This document shows positions 20,175 to 32,043 of a DNA stretch of 64,000 nt, piece by piece. The DNA is from Pseudomonadota bacterium (GTDB lineage Bacteria > Pseudomonadota > Gammaproteobacteria > Burkholderiales > Rhodocyclaceae): positions 62,001-126,000 of the forward strand of contig JAFEDI010000078.1 of the NCBI GenBank assembly GCA_018241725.1, in the 5' to 3' direction. Under the pieces are notes generated by a model. The model saw only the letters and a program-made list of their open reading frames with translations. It was not told the DNA's origin and searched no databases. Position 1 is the first letter of the stretch. Every line of letters starts with the position of its first letter. Position numbers and translations under genes: made by a program.

Positions 20175-20651
20175 ATGCTGAGTCCGGAATCCCTGAAGAA
20201 AATTGATCGAGAGATCGCTAAGTATCCTCCTGATCAAAAGCAGTCCGCTTCTATGTCAGCGCTCAGAATTGCGCAGGAAGAAAAAGGCTGGCTGTCCAGC
20301 GAGACCATCGAGTTCGTCGCCAAGTATCTCGAAATGCCGGCGATCGCTGTATATGAGGTGGCCAGCTTTTACAACATGTACGACCTCTCGCCGGTCGGTG
20401 CACGGAAGATCACTGTGTGCACGAACCTGCCTTGCGCGCTTTCCGGTGGCGTGCATGCGGCCGACTACATCAAGAAGCGTCTCGGTATCGACTTCAACGA
20501 GACCACATCCGACGGCAAGTTCACTCTCAAGGAGGGTGAGTGCATGGGGGCTTGCGGTGACGCGCCCGTATTGCTGGTGAACAATCACCACATGTGCAGC
20601 TGGATGACGGAAGAGAAAATCGATCAACTGCTCGAAGATCTGAAAAAATGA
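20175..20651 (+). CDS. nuoE: NADH-quinone oxidoreductase subunit E
   Basis: The 24-kDa thioredoxin-fold subunit binding the off-path [2Fe-2S] cluster N1a. It has 158 residues, with ligands in CTNLPC and CMGAC spaced as the family requires. An N-terminal helical region precedes the [18 protein letters not shown] segment. The stop overlaps the nuoF start by four bases (ATGA). Confidence 0.97.
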   Translation: MLSPESLKKIDREIAKYPPDQKQSASMSALRIAQEEKGWLSSETIEFVAKYLEMPAIAVYEVASFYNMYDLSPVGARKITVCTNLPCALSGGVHAADYIKKRLGIDFNETTSDGKFTLKEGECMGACGDAPVLLVNNHHMCSWMTEEKIDQLLEDLKK

Positions 20652-21958
20652 GTTCTCAAGGAATTATTCTTTCCGGTCTCGACGGTGACCGTACTTGGCG
20701 TCTGGCCGATTACATCAAGCGTGGCGGTTACGAGGCACTGAGAAAGATCATCGCCGAGAAAATTTCCGCGGATGACGTCATCGCTGAAGTCAAGAAGTCA
20801 TCTCTGCGTGGCCGGGGTGGTGCGGGCTTCCCGACAGGCCTGAAGTGGAGTTTCATGCCGCGGGCTTTCCCCGGTGCGAAGTATCTGGCTTGTAATTCCG
20901 ATGAAGGCGAGCCCGGTACCTTCAAGGATCGAGACATCCTTCGCTACAACCCGCATTCGGTGATCGAAGGCATGATCATTGCCGGTTATGCAATGGGTTG
21001 TGAGCGGGGCTACAACTACATTCACGGTGAGATCTTCGAGGTATACAGCCGTTTCGAGGAAGCACTGCAGGAAGCACGTGAGGCGGGCCTGCTGGGCAAG
21101 AATATTCTGGGTTCGGATTTCAGTTTCGACCTGTTTGCCCACCACGGCTACGGCGCCTACATCTGCGGTGAAGAGACCGCTTTGCTCGAGTCGATCGAGG
21201 GCAAGAAGGGGCAGCCGCGCTTCAAGCCACCTTTCCCGGCGAGCTTCGGTCTTTACGGCAAGCCGACCACGATCAACAACACCGAGACCTTTGCGTCCAT
21301 TCCCTACATCATCCGTGAGGGGGGCGATGCCTTTCTGGCGCTCGGCAAGCCGAATAATGGCGGCACCAAGCTCTTCTCGGTGTCGGGGCATGTAAATAAG
21401 CCGGGCAACTACGAGATTCCGCTGGGTACGCCGTTTGCCGACCTGCTGGAGATGGCGGGTGGGGTTCGCGGTGGTCGCAAACTCAAGGCGGTTATTCCCG
21501 GTGGCTCGTCGGCTCCGGTGCTGCCGGCATCCGTCATGATGGATTGCACGATGGACTACGACTCGATCTCCAAAGCGGGATCGATGCTCGGTTCCGGTGC
21601 AGTGATCGTGATGGATGAGAGCACTTGCATGGTCAAGGCGCTTGAGCGGCTGTCCTACTTCTACTTCGAAGAGTCCTGTGGCCAATGCACGCCGTGCCGG
21701 GAAGGTACGGGCTGGCTGTACCGGGTGGTCCATCGAATCGAGAACGGGCTCGGCCGTCCGGACGATCTGGATCTTCTGAATAGCGTCACGGCAAACATCA
21801 TGGGCCGGACGATTTGTGCTCTGGGCGATGCTGCCTCAATGCCGGTGCAGAGTTTCATCAAGCACTTCGGCGACGAGTTCGCATTCCATATCGAACATAA
21901 GAAATGCCTTGTCCCGCAGGACGTACAGCGCGAAGGCAGCAAGATTTACGTGGCGTAG
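20648..21958 (+). CDS. nuoF: NADH-quinone oxidoreductase subunit F
   Basis: The NADH-oxidising subunit with FMN and cluster N3. It has 436 residues. The NADH/FMN-binding glycine-rich segments [14 protein letters not shown] and [15 protein letters not shown] are intact. The [4Fe-4S] ligands lie in [14 protein letters not shown] with the fourth Cys in the [11 protein letters not shown] region. The ATG at 20648 overlaps the nuoE stop. Confidence 0.97.
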   Translation: MSSQGIILSGLDGDRTWRLADYIKRGGYEALRKIIAEKISADDVIAEVKKSSLRGRGGAGFPTGLKWSFMPRAFPGAKYLACNSDEGEPGTFKDRDILRYNPHSVIEGMIIAGYAMGCERGYNYIHGEIFEVYSRFEEALQEAREAGLLGKNILGSDFSFDLFAHHGYGAYICGEETALLESIEGKKGQPRFKPPFPASFGLYGKPTTINNTETFASIPYIIREGGDAFLALGKPNNGGTKLFSVSGHVNKPGNYEIPLGTPFADLLEMAGGVRGGRKLKAVIPGGSSAPVLPASVMMDCTMDYDSISKAGSMLGSGAVIVMDESTCMVKALERLSYFYFEESCGQCTPCREGTGWLYRVVHRIENGLGRPDDLDLLNSVTANIMGRTICALGDAASMPVQSFIKHFGDEFAFHIEHKKCLVPQDVQREGSKIYVA

Positions 21959-21965
21959 GCTCGAC

Positions 21966-24314
21966 ATGCTAGAAATCGAAATTGACGGAAAGCAGTTGCA
22001 GGTTCCTGACGGTAGCACCGTCATGGAGGCTGCCTCCCAGGTCGGCGCCTATGTGCCGCATTTCTGCTACCACAAGAAGCTCTCTATCGCGGCCAACTGC
22101 CGTATGTGCCTTGTACAGGTGGAGAAGGCTCCGAAGCCGTTGCCTGCGTGCGCAACGCCGGTGACCAACGGGATGAAGGTTTGGACCCATTCCGAGCAGG
22201 CGGTCAAGGCGCAGAAGGGCGTGATGGAATTCCTGCTGATCAATCACCCGCTGGATTGCCCGATTTGTGACCAGGGCGGTGAGTGTCAGTTGCAGGATCT
22301 CTCCGTCGGTTACGGCGGCGTGCAGTCCCGTTACGAGGAAGAGAAACGCGTGGTCGGCAACAAGGATCTCGGCCCGCTGGTGTCGACGGACATGACCCGG
22401 TGCATCAACTGCACCCGTTGCGTTCGCTTCACGACCGAGATCGCGGGGCTCATGGAGCTTGGCCAGGCTTTCCGCGGCGAGCATGCCGAAATCATGCCGT
22501 TTGTCGAGAAGACCATTGATTCCGAACTGTCGGGCAACATCATCGATCTGTGCCCGGTTGGTGCGCTGACCTCCAAGCCTTTCCGCTTCGGCGCTCGTGC
22601 CTGGGAAATGTCCCGCCGGAAGTCCGTGAGCCCTCACGATTCCCTCGGCAGCAACCTGGTCGTACAGGTCAAGAATGATGTCGTGAAGCGGGTGCTCCCG
22701 CTGGAGAACGATGCTCTCAACGAGTGCTGGCTGAGCGACAAGGATCGCTTCTCCTACGAGGCGCTGAACGGCGAAGAGCGTCTGACCCGGCCGCAGATCA
22801 AGCAGGGTGGCAAGTGGATCGAGACGGACTGGCAGTCGGCACTCGAATACGTTGCCAACGGCCTCAAGTCTGTCCGCAGCGAACATGGTGCCGAGGCTAT
22901 CGGTGCGCTTGTCTCTCCGCACAGCACCCTCGAGGAAATGCATCTTCTCCAGGCCCTCGTGCGTGGGCTAGGTTCCGACAATATCGATTTCCGTCTGCGT
23001 CAGACCGATTTCTCGGCTGACGCGCGTCGCGCTGGCGCGCCTTGGCTCGGTTTGAATGTGGCGGAGATCGGCAGCCTTGATCGCCTCTTCATTGTCGGCA
23101 GCTTCTTCCGCAAGGATCATCCGCTCGTCGCCCAGCGCGTGCGTCAGGCCGTGAAGCGTGGCCTGAAGGTCAGCGTGCTGAACCCGGTCATTGACGACTG
23201 GCAGTTCAAGGTCGAGAACAAGATCCAGGTCAAGCCATCGGCTATTGCCGGTACGCTAGTTGGTGTGGCAAAGGCTCTAGCGCAGAAGACCGGTCAGGAT
23301 CTGGCCGAGGTGTTCGTATCTGCTGCCGCTGGTGTTGAGGCCGATGCGGCAGCTTTGTCGGTGGCCAATAGCCTTGCGTCCGGCAGGCAAGTGGCCGTCT
23401 GGATCGGCAACTACGCGCAGCAGCATGCTGACGCCGCCAGCATTGAAGCAATTGCCCAGGAAATCGCTCGTCTCAGCAAGGGCCGATTCGGTATTCTCGG
23501 CGAGGCTGCCAACTCGGTTGGCGGCTACCTGGCCGGCAGCCTGCCCTCCAAGGGTGGCAAGAACGCAGCAGAAATGCTGAAGGCGCCGCTGAAGGCATAT
23601 GTGCTGTTTGGTCTCGATGCTGAACTGGATACGCAAGCCGGGCAGGCCGCGGTCGACACGCTGGGCAAGGCCGACACAGTCATTGCCTTGTCGGCTTTCA
23701 AGTCGGAGAGCGCGCTGGCCTACGCCGACGTTCTGCTGCCGATCGCGCCTTTCACTGAAACGGCCGGTATCTTCGTGAATGCCGAAGGGCGTGCCCAGGC
23801 GTTCTACCCGGTGGTGAAGACTGCCGGCGAGGTGCGCCCGGGCTGGAAGGTGCTGCGGGTCCTCGGGGAGCTGCTGGGTCTCGATGGCTTCGACTTCGAC
23901 AAGGTCGAGGACGTACGCCAGATCGTTCTCGGTGCCGCGCAGGAAGTCGATCGCGCCCGTCTGAACAACGCCCTGACCGTTGACTCCTTCGCGCTCGGTG
24001 CTGCCGCGCAGGGTGTGGAACGCGTTGCGGACATTCCGATTTATGCCGCAGATCCCATCGCACGGCGGTCCGCGCCGCTGCAGAGAACCCGGGACGGCCA
24101 GGCACCAGCGCTGCGCGCCAGTGCATCCACGGTCGCCAAGCTGGGCTTGGAGGCAGGTGGCACGGCGAAGGTGAAGTCCGCAACTGGCGCCGTGACCGTT
24201 CCGGTTGTTGTAGATGATGGCGTCGTCGAAGGAAGCATTTGTCTGGCTGGTGCGCACGCAGACACTTCGGCGCTGGGTGGCCTGCATGGCGAAGTTAGCG
24301 TGGAGCGTGTGTGA
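21966..24314 (+). CDS. nuoG: NADH-quinone oxidoreductase subunit G
   Basis: The large iron-sulfur subunit of the NADH module. At 782 residues it has an N-terminal [2Fe-2S] ferredoxin domain (CYHKK and CRMC), the His-Cys3 region with [14 protein letters not shown], and the [4Fe-4S] region [10 protein letters not shown]. The rest is a molybdopterin-oxidoreductase-like domain without cofactor. The start at 21966 ([16 protein letters not shown]) is where the ferredoxin domain begins, seven bases after nuoF. Confidence 0.96.
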   Translation: MLEIEIDGKQLQVPDGSTVMEAASQVGAYVPHFCYHKKLSIAANCRMCLVQVEKAPKPLPACATPVTNGMKVWTHSEQAVKAQKGVMEFLLINHPLDCPICDQGGECQLQDLSVGYGGVQSRYEEEKRVVGNKDLGPLVSTDMTRCINCTRCVRFTTEIAGLMELGQAFRGEHAEIMPFVEKTIDSELSGNIIDLCPVGALTSKPFRFGARAWEMSRRKSVSPHDSLGSNLVVQVKNDVVKRVLPLENDALNECWLSDKDRFSYEALNGEERLTRPQIKQGGKWIETDWQSALEYVANGLKSVRSEHGAEAIGALVSPHSTLEEMHLLQALVRGLGSDNIDFRLRQTDFSADARRAGAPWLGLNVAEIGSLDRLFIVGSFFRKDHPLVAQRVRQAVKRGLKVSVLNPVIDDWQFKVENKIQVKPSAIAGTLVGVAKALAQKTGQDLAEVFVSAAAGVEADAAALSVANSLASGRQVAVWIGNYAQQHADAASIEAIAQEIARLSKGRFGILGEAANSVGGYLAGSLPSKGGKNAAEMLKAPLKAYVLFGLDAELDTQAGQAAVDTLGKADTVIALSAFKSESALAYADVLLPIAPFTETAGIFVNAEGRAQAFYPVVKTAGEVRPGWKVLRVLGELLGLDGFDFDKVEDVRQIVLGAAQEVDRARLNNALTVDSFALGAAAQGVERVADIPIYAADPIARRSAPLQRTRDGQAPALRASASTVAKLGLEAGGTAKVKSATGAVTVPVVVDDGVVEGSICLAGAHADTSALGGLHGEVSVERV

Positions 24315-25363
24315 TGGAAGCCATCATCGAACCCGTAGCGACTTTTTTTGGTGGTGCGTGGCCTCTGGTGTGGTCACTGCTGAAGATCATCGGCATCATC
24401 GCGCCGCTGTTCCTTTGTGTTGCTTATCTGACGCTGGCTGAGCGCAAGGTCATCGGTTACATGCAGGTCCGCATCGGCCCCAATCGCGTGGGGCCGCGCG
24501 GTTTGCTGCAGCCGATCGCCGACGGCGTGAAGCTGCTGCTGAAGGAAATCATCGTTCCTTCCGGCGCCAACAAGGGTCTGTTCATCGTCGGGCCGGTTCT
24601 GGCTCTCGGTCCTGCGCTGGCAGCATGGGCGGTGGTGCCCTTCAGTGATGGCTGGGTCATCGGTAACGTCGATGCCGGCCTGCTGTTCCTGCTGGCTGTG
24701 ACGTCCATCGAAGTGTATGGCGTGATCATCGCCGGCTGGGCATCCAACTCGAAGTACGCTTTCCTCGGCGGTGTGCGCGCCGCAGCCCAGATGGTTTCTT
24801 ATGAGATTGCAATGGGTTTCGCACTGGTTTGCGTGCTGATGATCTCTTCCAGTCTCAATCTGTCGGACATCGTGGCGGCTCAGGGCAAGGGGCAGGGCGC
24901 TGATCTGGGCCTGGGCTTCCTGAGCTGGAACTGGTTGCCGCTCTTCCCGATGTTTATCGTCTATCTGATCTCCGGTATCGCGGAAACCAACCGCGCGCCC
25001 TTCGACGTTGTAGAAGGCGAATCGGAAATCGTGGCGGGTCACATGGTCGAGTACTCGGGGATGGCCTTTGCGCTGTTCTTCCTTGGCGAATACGCCAACA
25101 TGATCCTTGTTTCCGCCCTGACCTCGATCCTGTTCCTGGGCGGTTGGCTGTCGCCGGTGAGCTTCCTGCCGGATAGCTTTATCTGGCTCGCCATCAAGAT
25201 TGCGTTCATTCTGTTCTTGTTTCTTTGGTTCCGCGCAACGTTCCCGCGCTTCCGCTATGACCATATCATGCGGCTGGGTTGGAAGGTCTTCATTCCGCTG
25301 ACGCTCTTCTGGGTGGTAGTGGTTGCGGTGTGGATCATGTCGCCGTTGTCGTTGTGGAAGTAA
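24314..25363 (+). CDS. nuoH: NADH-quinone oxidoreductase subunit H
   Basis: A membrane subunit at the quinone entry site. It has 349 residues and eight transmembrane helices, with the conserved acidic loop [47 protein letters not shown] lies near the N-terminus. The ATG shares bases with the nuoG stop (TGATG), and GGAG lies eight bases upstream, so the two are probably translationally coupled. Confidence 0.97.
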   Translation: MEAIIEPVATFFGGAWPLVWSLLKIIGIIAPLFLCVAYLTLAERKVIGYMQVRIGPNRVGPRGLLQPIADGVKLLLKEIIVPSGANKGLFIVGPVLALGPALAAWAVVPFSDGWVIGNVDAGLLFLLAVTSIEVYGVIIAGWASNSKYAFLGGVRAAAQMVSYEIAMGFALVCVLMISSSLNLSDIVAAQGKGQGADLGLGFLSWNWLPLFPMFIVYLISGIAETNRAPFDVVEGESEIVAGHMVEYSGMAFALFFLGEYANMILVSALTSILFLGGWLSPVSFLPDSFIWLAIKIAFILFLFLWFRATFPRFRYDHIMRLGWKVFIPLTLFWVVVVAVWIMSPLSLWK

Positions 25364-25373
25364 GGGGATCGAT

Positions 25374-25862
25374 ATGGGTTCTATGAAGAATTACGTAGGG
25401 AGCCTATTCCTTAAGGAGTTGCTTAAGGGCTTGGCACTGACCGGACGTCATCTCTTTGCCAGGAAGATCACGGTTCAGTTTCCCGACGAGAAGACGCCCC
25501 AGAGCTCCCGTTTCCGTGGCTTGCATGCCTTGCGTCGTTACCCCAATGGGGAAGAGCGTTGTATCGCCTGCAAACTGTGCGAGGCAATCTGTCCGGCGAT
25601 GGCCATCACGATCGAGTCCGAGCAGCGCGACGACGGTTCCCGTCGTACCAGCCGCTACGACATCGACCTGACGAAGTGCATCTTCTGCGGTTTCTGCGAG
25701 GAGGCATGTCCGGTAGATGCCATCGTTGAGACCCGTGTTTTTGAATATCACGGCGAAAAGCGAGGTGATCTGTATTACACCAAGCAGATGCTTCTCGCGG
25801 TTGGGGATCGGTACGAGGCGCAGATCGCCAAGGATCGAGAGATCGATTCTAAGTACCGGTAA
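25374..25862 (+). CDS. nuoI: NADH-quinone oxidoreductase subunit I
   Basis: Carries the two [4Fe-4S] clusters N6a and N6b. It has 162 residues with [12 protein letters not shown] and [12 protein letters not shown], the two classical 8Fe ferredoxin motifs. The N-terminal amphipathic helix of about 30 residues ([19 protein letters not shown]) anchors it to the membrane arm. The start at 25374 follows AAGGGG by six bases. Confidence 0.97.
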   Translation: MGSMKNYVGSLFLKELLKGLALTGRHLFARKITVQFPDEKTPQSSRFRGLHALRRYPNGEERCIACKLCEAICPAMAITIESEQRDDGSRRTSRYDIDLTKCIFCGFCEEACPVDAIVETRVFEYHGEKRGDLYYTKQMLLAVGDRYEAQIAKDREIDSKYR

Positions 25863-25904
25863 AGACGCGGAAGCGGATACGGATACACACATCGGAATAC
25901 GCAG

Positions 25905-26507
25905 ATGGATTTTCAGTCGGTAGTCTTTTACTTCTTCTCGACGGTCATGGTGCTCGCCTCGCTGCGGGTCATCACGGCACGCAACCCGGTGCACGCCGCC
26001 TTGTTCCTGGTGCTGGCATTCTTCAGCGCTGGCGGGATCTGGATGTTGTTGCATGCCGAGTTTCTGGCGATTGCACTGGTGATGGTTTATGTCGGGGCGG
26101 TGATGGTGCTGTTCCTGTTCGTCGTGATGATGCTCGACATCAATCTCGAACGGATTCGGCAAGGCTTCTGGAGCTATCTGCCCGTCGGCGCACTGATCGG
26201 TGTGTTGATGGTGATCGAGATGGTCATGGTGCTCGGCGGCCGCTACTTCGGTCTCGATGCGATGCCCAAGCCCGCCGAGGTGGAGCAGGGTTACAGCAAC
26301 ACCAAGGAACTTGGCCGTCTCCTCTATACCGAGTACGTTTATCCGTTCGAACTGGCATCGATCGTGTTGCTGGTCGCGATGGTGGCTGCCGTAGCACTGA
26401 CGCTGCGCAAGCGCAAGAACGTGAAGATCATCGATCCCGCGGTGCAGGTTGCTGTCAAGCGTGATGATCGTGTGCGCATCGTGTCGATGCGTGCAGAAAA
26501 AGAATAA
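25905..26507 (+). CDS. nuoJ: NADH-quinone oxidoreductase subunit J
   Basis: A membrane subunit next to NuoA and NuoK. It has 200 residues and five hydrophobic helices; the third contains the conserved [21 protein letters not shown] segment with its pi-bulge-type Gly/Tyr arrangement. The C-terminal tail of about 30 residues is basic (RKRKNVKI) and cytoplasmic. Confidence 0.95.
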   Translation: MDFQSVVFYFFSTVMVLASLRVITARNPVHAALFLVLAFFSAGGIWMLLHAEFLAIALVMVYVGAVMVLFLFVVMMLDINLERIRQGFWSYLPVGALIGVLMVIEMVMVLGGRYFGLDAMPKPAEVEQGYSNTKELGRLLYTEYVYPFELASIVLLVAMVAAVALTLRKRKNVKIIDPAVQVAVKRDDRVRIVSMRAEKE

Positions 26508-26539
26508 TTTCTGCTGGCGATCGTCAGGGGGGCCTAGTA

Positions 26540-26845
26540 ATGCTTTCGTTGTCTCACTATCTGATATTGGGTGCCATTCTCTTCGCGATAAGCGTAGTGG
26601 GCATCTTCTTGAATCGTAAGAACCTGATCGTGCTGCTGATGGCGATCGAGTTGATGTTGTTGGCCGTTAATTTGAACTTCGTCGCCTTCTCGCATTATCT
26701 CGGGGACGCTTCAGGCCAGATTTTTGTGTTCTTCATCTTGACTGTGGCGGCCGCGGAGTCGGCCATTGGTCTGGCAATTCTGGTTGCGTTGTTCCGCAAC
26801 CTGCGGACCATCCACGTTGATGACCTGGATAGCCTCAAGGGATAA
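26540..26845 (+). CDS. nuoK: NADH-quinone oxidoreductase subunit K
   Basis: A small three-helix membrane subunit of the proton-translocation path. Its 101 residues match the family length exactly. The buried glutamates are in [16 protein letters not shown] and [13 protein letters not shown], both conserved. Gaps of 32 and 12 bases separate it from nuoJ and nuoL. Confidence 0.96.
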   Translation: MLSLSHYLILGAILFAISVVGIFLNRKNLIVLLMAIELMLLAVNLNFVAFSHYLGDASGQIFVFFILTVAAAESAIGLAILVALFRNLRTIHVDDLDSLKG

Positions 26846-26857
26846 GGAAGCGTTCGA

Positions 26858-28915
26858 ATGACTGGGATGCAAAAGCTATATCTGCTGGTTCCGCTTGCGC
26901 CGCTCTTCGGCGCGATCATGGCGGGGCTATTCGGGAAGATCATCGGCAGGCGAGGCGCTCACACCGTCACGATCGCAGGCGTCGCGGCTGCGTTCGCGTT
27001 GTCGGTGATCATCTTCCAGGACGTCCAGGCGGGGAATACCTTCAATGGAACCCTGTACCACTGGGCTTCCAGTGGTGGTCTCGATCTTGAAGTCGGCTTC
27101 ATGATCGATTCCCTGACCACGATGATGATGCTGGTGGTGACCTTCGTGTCGCTGATGGTGCACATCTACACTATCGGCTACATGTCTGAGGACCCTGGTT
27201 ATCAGCGCTTCTTCAGCTACATCTCTCTGTTCACGTTCTCGATGCTGATGCTGGTCATGTCGAACAACTTCCTGCAGTTGTTCTTCGGTTGGGAAGCGGT
27301 GGGCCTGGTGTCCTACCTGCTGATCGGCTTCTGGTATACGCGTCCGACGGCGATCTTTGCAAACCTGAAGGCATTCCTTGTCAACCGTGTTGGTGACTTC
27401 GGTTTCCTGCTGGGCATAGGTCTGATCGCAGCTTTCGCCGGCACCCTGAACTACACGGAAGTCTTCGCCAAGGCGGGTGAGCTTGCCGGCATGACCATTC
27501 CGGAAACCGGCTGGCCCTTGATCACTGCCATCTGTATCGGCCTGTTCATCGGCGCCATGGGCAAGTCGGCGCAGGTGCCCCTGCACGTCTGGCTGCCGGA
27601 TTCGATGGAAGGCCCGACGCCGATCTCCGCACTGATTCACGCGGCGACGATGGTGACCGCGGGTATTTTCATGGTTGCCCGCATGTCCCCGTTGTTCGAG
27701 CTGTCCGAAACGGCCCTGTCCTTTGTGCTGATCGTCGGTGCCACCACGGCTCTGTTCATGGGTTTCCTGGGCATCGTGCAGCACGACATCAAGCGTGTTG
27801 TTGCCTATTCGACCCTGTCTCAGCTGGGTTACATGACCGTCGCGCTGGGCGTGTCGGCCTACTCCGCCGCGGTCTTCCACCTGATGACCCACGCCTTCTT
27901 CAAGGCCCTGCTGTTCCTTGGTGCCGGTTCCGTGATCATCGGCATGCACCATGATCAGGATATGCGCAACATGGGTGGCCTGTGGAAGTACATGCCGGTT
28001 ACGTGGATCACGTCGCTGCTGGGTTCTCTGGCGCTGATCGGTTTCCCGTTCTTCTCCGGTTTCTATTCCAAGGACACGATCATTGAAGCGGTGCAGCTCT
28101 CCGAGTTGTACGGTTCGGGCTATGCCTACTTCTGCGTGATCGCCGGTGTCTTCGTTACCGCTTTCTACTCGTTCCGTATGTACTTCCTGGTCTTTCATGG
28201 CGAGGAGCGCTTCGGCAAGGCCCACCATGAGGAAGCTGCGCATGGCCATGATGCCCATGCGGACGAGCACGCTCATGACGAGCATGGTCACGATGATGAT
28301 CATCACGACGAGCACCATCACGGTCTGGCTCCGGGTCAGAAGCCGCATGAGTCCCCGTGGGTTGTCACTGTTCCGCTGGTGTTGTTGGCCATCCCGTCAG
28401 TGCTGATCGGTTACCTGTCGATTGACAAGATGCTCTTCGGCGATTTCTTCAAGGGTGTCATTCATTTCGCCGAGCACCACCACGCCATGGCCGAACTTGG
28501 CGAGGAGTTCCACGGTTCGGCTGCAATGGCGCTGCACGGCTTCACGTCGCTGCCGTTCATTCTGGCGATGAGTGGCGTTGCGCTTGCCGGTCTACTGTAT
28601 CTAGTCGTTCCGTCGGTTCCGCCGGTGATCGCCCGCGTCTTTAGTCCGATTCATCGTCTGCTGGAGAACAAGTACTACTTCGACAAGATCAATGAAGCGG
28701 TTTTTGCCGCGGGTGCCCGACTGATCGGCCGCCTGCTGTGGAAGGTCGGCGACCAGACCATCATCGACGGCATCGCGGTGAATGGTACCGCCAAGGCCGT
28801 GGGTCTGATTGCGCAGCTATCGCGCCTCTTCCAAAGCGGCCATATCTATCAGTATGCGTTTTCGATGATTATTGGTGTTTTCCTGCTGCTGGCCTTCTGG
28901 GTCAATCGGGGCTGA
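26858..28915 (+). CDS. nuoL: NADH-quinone oxidoreductase subunit L, with a histidine-rich insert
   Basis: The distal antiporter-like subunit of complex I, 685 residues, with about 16 transmembrane segments including the C-terminal lateral helix region. The NuoL core motifs are visible, including FFGWEAVGLVSYLLIGFW, the Lys/His-containing TPISALIHAATMVTAGIF and HAFFKALLFLGAGSVI. An unusual cytoplasm- or periplasm-facing loop at about residues 455-488 holds 14 His in 33 residues with many Asp and Glu; a second His cluster (AEHHHAM) follows about 60 residues later. These are probably metal-binding or simply charged linkers. The core motifs are otherwise ordinary. Confidence 0.95.
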   Translation: MTGMQKLYLLVPLAPLFGAIMAGLFGKIIGRRGAHTVTIAGVAAAFALSVIIFQDVQAGNTFNGTLYHWASSGGLDLEVGFMIDSLTTMMMLVVTFVSLMVHIYTIGYMSEDPGYQRFFSYISLFTFSMLMLVMSNNFLQLFFGWEAVGLVSYLLIGFWYTRPTAIFANLKAFLVNRVGDFGFLLGIGLIAAFAGTLNYTEVFAKAGELAGMTIPETGWPLITAICIGLFIGAMGKSAQVPLHVWLPDSMEGPTPISALIHAATMVTAGIFMVARMSPLFELSETALSFVLIVGATTALFMGFLGIVQHDIKRVVAYSTLSQLGYMTVALGVSAYSAAVFHLMTHAFFKALLFLGAGSVIIGMHHDQDMRNMGGLWKYMPVTWITSLLGSLALIGFPFFSGFYSKDTIIEAVQLSELYGSGYAYFCVIAGVFVTAFYSFRMYFLVFHGEERFGKAHHEEAAHGHDAHADEHAHDEHGHDDDHHDEHHHGLAPGQKPHESPWVVTVPLVLLAIPSVLIGYLSIDKMLFGDFFKGVIHFAEHHHAMAELGEEFHGSAAMALHGFTSLPFILAMSGVALAGLLYLVVPSVPPVIARVFSPIHRLLENKYYFDKINEAVFAAGARLIGRLLWKVGDQTIIDGIAVNGTAKAVGLIAQLSRLFQSGHIYQYAFSMIIGVFLLLAFWVNRG

Positions 28916-28965
28916 TCCGCTCGATAGAAAACGGCTTGAGAGCACTTCACATAATTTAGGACTTT

Positions 28966-28985
28966 TGCGCCCCTCACGGGGCGCA
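28966..28985 (+). other. perfect hairpin in the nuoL-nuoM intercistronic gap
   Basis: TGCGCCCC (28966-28973) pairs with GGGGCGCA (28978-28985) around TCAC. No T-run follows, so it is not a terminator; it could stabilise or process the long nuo transcript. The ribosome binding site of nuoM (GGAAAG) begins a few bases downstream. Confidence 0.6.
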
Positions 28986-29002
28986 TAGAACGGAAAGTAG
29001 AG

Positions 29003-30484
29003 ATGACGGGTATTCCATTCCTCAGCCTTGCGATTTGGGTTCCGATCGTTGGTGGCCTATTAGCGCTCGCTTCGGGGTCGGACCGTAATGCGTCGGTCGC
29101 GAGATTTGTTGCGCTGTTTTTTGCGCTAGCGGGTCTGGCCGTCAGCATACCGCTCTACACGGGCTTCGATGTCACCACGAGCTCCATGCAATTCGTGGAA
29201 GCCTATCCGTGGATTCCGCGCTTCAACATCAACTACGTGCTCGGCGTCGATGGCATTTCGGTGCTCTTCGTTCTGCTCAACAGCTTCATCACCGTGATCG
29301 TCGTGGTGGCTGGCTGGGAGGTGATCCAAGAGAAAGTCGCCCAGTACATGGCGGCCTTCCTGATCATGTCTGGCCTGATCAACGGTATTTTCTCCGCACT
29401 CGACGGCGTGCTGTTCTACGTCTTCTTCGAGGCTTCGCTGATTCCGCTGTTCATCATCATCGGTGTGTGGGGCGGGGCTAACCGGGTGTATGCCGCGATC
29501 AAGTTCTTTCTCTACACTCTTGCCGGCTCGTTGCTGATGCTGATCGCGCTGCTCTACTTGTTCATGGAGTCCGGCGGCAGCTTCAACATTCTGGATTGGC
29601 ATCAACTCAAGCTCGGCATGGATGTGCAGAGTCTGATCTTCCTGGCCTTCCTTGTCTCCTTCGCTGTCAAGGTTCCGATGTTCCCGGTTCATACCTGGTT
29701 GCCTGATGCCCACGTGGAGGCACCTACCGGCGGCTCGATCGTGCTGGCAGCCATCGCTCTGAAGCTGGGCGCATACGGTTTCCTGCGGTTTGCCCTGCCG
29801 ATCGCTCCCGATGCTAGCCACGCCTTCGCGCCGCTTATCATCACCCTGTCCCTGATTGCGGTGATCTACATTGGTTTCGTGGCGCTGGTGCAGACGGATA
29901 TGAAGAAGCTGGTTGCTTATTCGTCCATCTCCCACATGGGTTTCGTGACTCTGGGCTTCTTCATCTTCAACCCGCTGGGTATTGAAGGGGCGATCGTCCA
30001 GATGATTTCCCACGGCTTCGTGTCTGCAGCGATGTTCGCGTCCATCGGTGTGCTGTACGACCGCATGCACTCCCGTCAGATCTCGGACTACGGTGGTGTG
30101 GTGAATGTAATGCCGAAGTTCGCTGCACTATTCATGCTTTTCGCGATGGCAAACTCCGGGCTCCCGGCTACCTCTGGTTTCGTCGGGGAGTTCATGGTTG
30201 CGCTGGGTGCCGTGAAGTTCAACTTCTGGATCGGTTTCGGCGCCGCTACTACGCTGATCCTCGGTGCAGCCTACACGCTGTGGATGTACAAGCGCGTGGT
30301 ATTCGGTGCAGTGGCCAACCATCACGTGGCCGAGCTGACCGACATCAACAATCGCGAGTTCGTTTTCCTTGCGATCCTTGCCGTGTGTGTTCTGGCCATG
30401 GGTATCTATCCTTTCCCGGTAACGGAAGTCATGCACGCGTCGGTCAATGAACTGCTCAAGCATGTTGCGGTGAGCAAGCTTTGA
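29003..30484 (+). CDS. nuoM: NADH-quinone oxidoreductase subunit M
   Basis: The second antiporter-like subunit, 493 residues with about 14 transmembrane helices. Family motifs include the Glu in [20 protein letters not shown], the Lys and His region [21 protein letters not shown], and [20 protein letters not shown]. It is preceded by an 87-base gap with a hairpin and followed by 40 bases before nuoN. Confidence 0.97.
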   Translation: MTGIPFLSLAIWVPIVGGLLALASGSDRNASVARFVALFFALAGLAVSIPLYTGFDVTTSSMQFVEAYPWIPRFNINYVLGVDGISVLFVLLNSFITVIVVVAGWEVIQEKVAQYMAAFLIMSGLINGIFSALDGVLFYVFFEASLIPLFIIIGVWGGANRVYAAIKFFLYTLAGSLLMLIALLYLFMESGGSFNILDWHQLKLGMDVQSLIFLAFLVSFAVKVPMFPVHTWLPDAHVEAPTGGSIVLAAIALKLGAYGFLRFALPIAPDASHAFAPLIITLSLIAVIYIGFVALVQTDMKKLVAYSSISHMGFVTLGFFIFNPLGIEGAIVQMISHGFVSAAMFASIGVLYDRMHSRQISDYGGVVNVMPKFAALFMLFAMANSGLPATSGFVGEFMVALGAVKFNFWIGFGAATTLILGAAYTLWMYKRVVFGAVANHHVAELTDINNREFVFLAILAVCVLAMGIYPFPVTEVMHASVNELLKHVAVSKL

Positions 30485-30524
30485 GCCTGTAACGGATACG
30501 AAACCAGCGGAATGTGGCCTTAAG

Positions 30525-31991
30525 ATGAACTTTGTAATCCCTGATTTTTACCCGGCAGCGGCTGAGTTATTCGTCGTTGCAATGTCCTTCGTGATCCTCC
30601 TTGCGGGGACGTTCTCGAAGCAGCCGCGCAACGTGGCTTACGCTCTGAGCCAGCTCACGCTGATCGGCGCGGCGGCAATCACGCTGTTCACGATGGACGG
30701 GCAGGTGAGCTTCACGTTCAGCAACATGTACGTGGATGATCTGATGGGCGATTTCCTCAAGCTCGTCGTTTACTTCGCTGTGGCTATCGCGCTGTTGTAT
30801 TCGCGCAGCTACATGAACGACCGCAAGATCGAGACCACCGAGTATTACGTGCTGGCGATCTTTGCGACGCTGGGCATGATGGTGATGATCACCGCCAACC
30901 ATTTCCTGACCATCTACCTGGGTCTGGAACTGCTGTCCCTGGCCCTTTACGCAATGGTCGCGCTGCAGCGTGACTCTGCTCGTGCGACGGAAGCGGCGAT
31001 GAAGTATTTCGTCCTGGGCGCGTTGGCTTCCGGTCTGCTGCTGTATGGAATCTCGATGCTGTATGGTGCTGCCGGCACGCTGGAAATCTCTGGCGTGGCC
31101 CAAGCCATCTACCAGCAGGCTGGCAACAAGACAGTGCTGCTTTTCGGCCTTGTCTTCGTTGTCGCTGGTCTGGCATTCAAGCTCGGTGTGGTTCCGTTCC
31201 ACATGTGGATTCCGGACGTCTATCAAGGCGCTCCGACGTCTATCACGCTCTTCATCGCCTCCGCCCCGAAGCTTGCGGCGTTTGCGATGGCCATGCGTCT
31301 GCTGGTCAATGGGCTGTTCGAGTTTGCCGAGCAATGGCAGTCGATGCTGATGGTGCTGGCGGTTCTGTCGATAGTGCTGGGCAATCTTGCGGCGATCGCC
31401 CAGTCGAACCTCAAGCGCATGCTGGGTTACTCCGGTATCTCCCACATGGGTTTCATGCTGCTGGGCCTGGTGTCCGGTGTGGTTGGCGGTGATCGTCATT
31501 TCGCGCTCAACGCCTACAGCTCTGCGATGTTCTACGTCGTGTCCTATGTACTGATGAGTCTGGCGTCGTTCGGTGTGCTGCTGCTGCTGTCACGTGCTGG
31601 TTTCGAGGCCGAAGCGCTGGACGATTTCAAGGGTCTGAACAAGCGTAATTCCTGGTTTGCCGGTGTGATGGCCATGGTGATGTTTTCCATGGCGGGGATC
31701 CCGTTCTTCGTCGGTTTCTTTGCGAAGTTCTCCGTACTGCAGGCCGTCGTGGCGGCTGGTTATATCTGGGTCGCGATCCTGGCAGTGGTGATGTCGCTGA
31801 TCGGTGCGTTCTACTACTTGCGCGTTGTGAAGATCATGTTCTTCGACGAGCCACTGGATGCGACGCCCATTTCCGCTCCGGCCGACATGCGTGCGCTGCT
31901 GTCCCTGAACGGCATCGCCATCGCTGTGTTGGGCTTGGCTCCGCAGGCATTGATGTCTCTGTGTGCCTATTCGCTGCTGGGCTCGCTCTAA
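30525..31991 (+). CDS. nuoN: NADH-quinone oxidoreductase subunit N
   Basis: The third antiporter-like subunit, 488 residues with about 14 transmembrane helices. It has the [21 protein letters not shown] Glu motif, [21 protein letters not shown], and [20 protein letters not shown]. It is the last structural gene of complex I; DUF2818 follows 52 bases later. Confidence 0.97.
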   Translation: MNFVIPDFYPAAAELFVVAMSFVILLAGTFSKQPRNVAYALSQLTLIGAAAITLFTMDGQVSFTFSNMYVDDLMGDFLKLVVYFAVAIALLYSRSYMNDRKIETTEYYVLAIFATLGMMVMITANHFLTIYLGLELLSLALYAMVALQRDSARATEAAMKYFVLGALASGLLLYGISMLYGAAGTLEISGVAQAIYQQAGNKTVLLFGLVFVVAGLAFKLGVVPFHMWIPDVYQGAPTSITLFIASAPKLAAFAMAMRLLVNGLFEFAEQWQSMLMVLAVLSIVLGNLAAIAQSNLKRMLGYSGISHMGFMLLGLVSGVVGGDRHFALNAYSSAMFYVVSYVLMSLASFGVLLLLSRAGFEAEALDDFKGLNKRNSWFAGVMAMVMFSMAGIPFFVGFFAKFSVLQAVVAAGYIWVAILAVVMSLIGAFYYLRVVKIMFFDEPLDATPISAPADMRALLSLNGIAIAVLGLAPQALMSLCAYSLLGSL

Positions 31992-32043
31992 GCGGGCTCG
32001 AGGCATAGCGCGGTCATCACATCACTGGAAAGGCAGGCGGCAG

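Noticed and set aside
28240-28325. Tandem DNA repeat or CRISPR-like array
   Set aside because: The repetition comes from His/Asp codons in the NuoL loop; there are no regular repeat-spacer units.
26927-28348. 473-codon minus-strand frame rich in His, Asp and Arg opposite nuoL
   Set aside because: Reverse reading of nuoL codons; composition is that of an antisense shadow.
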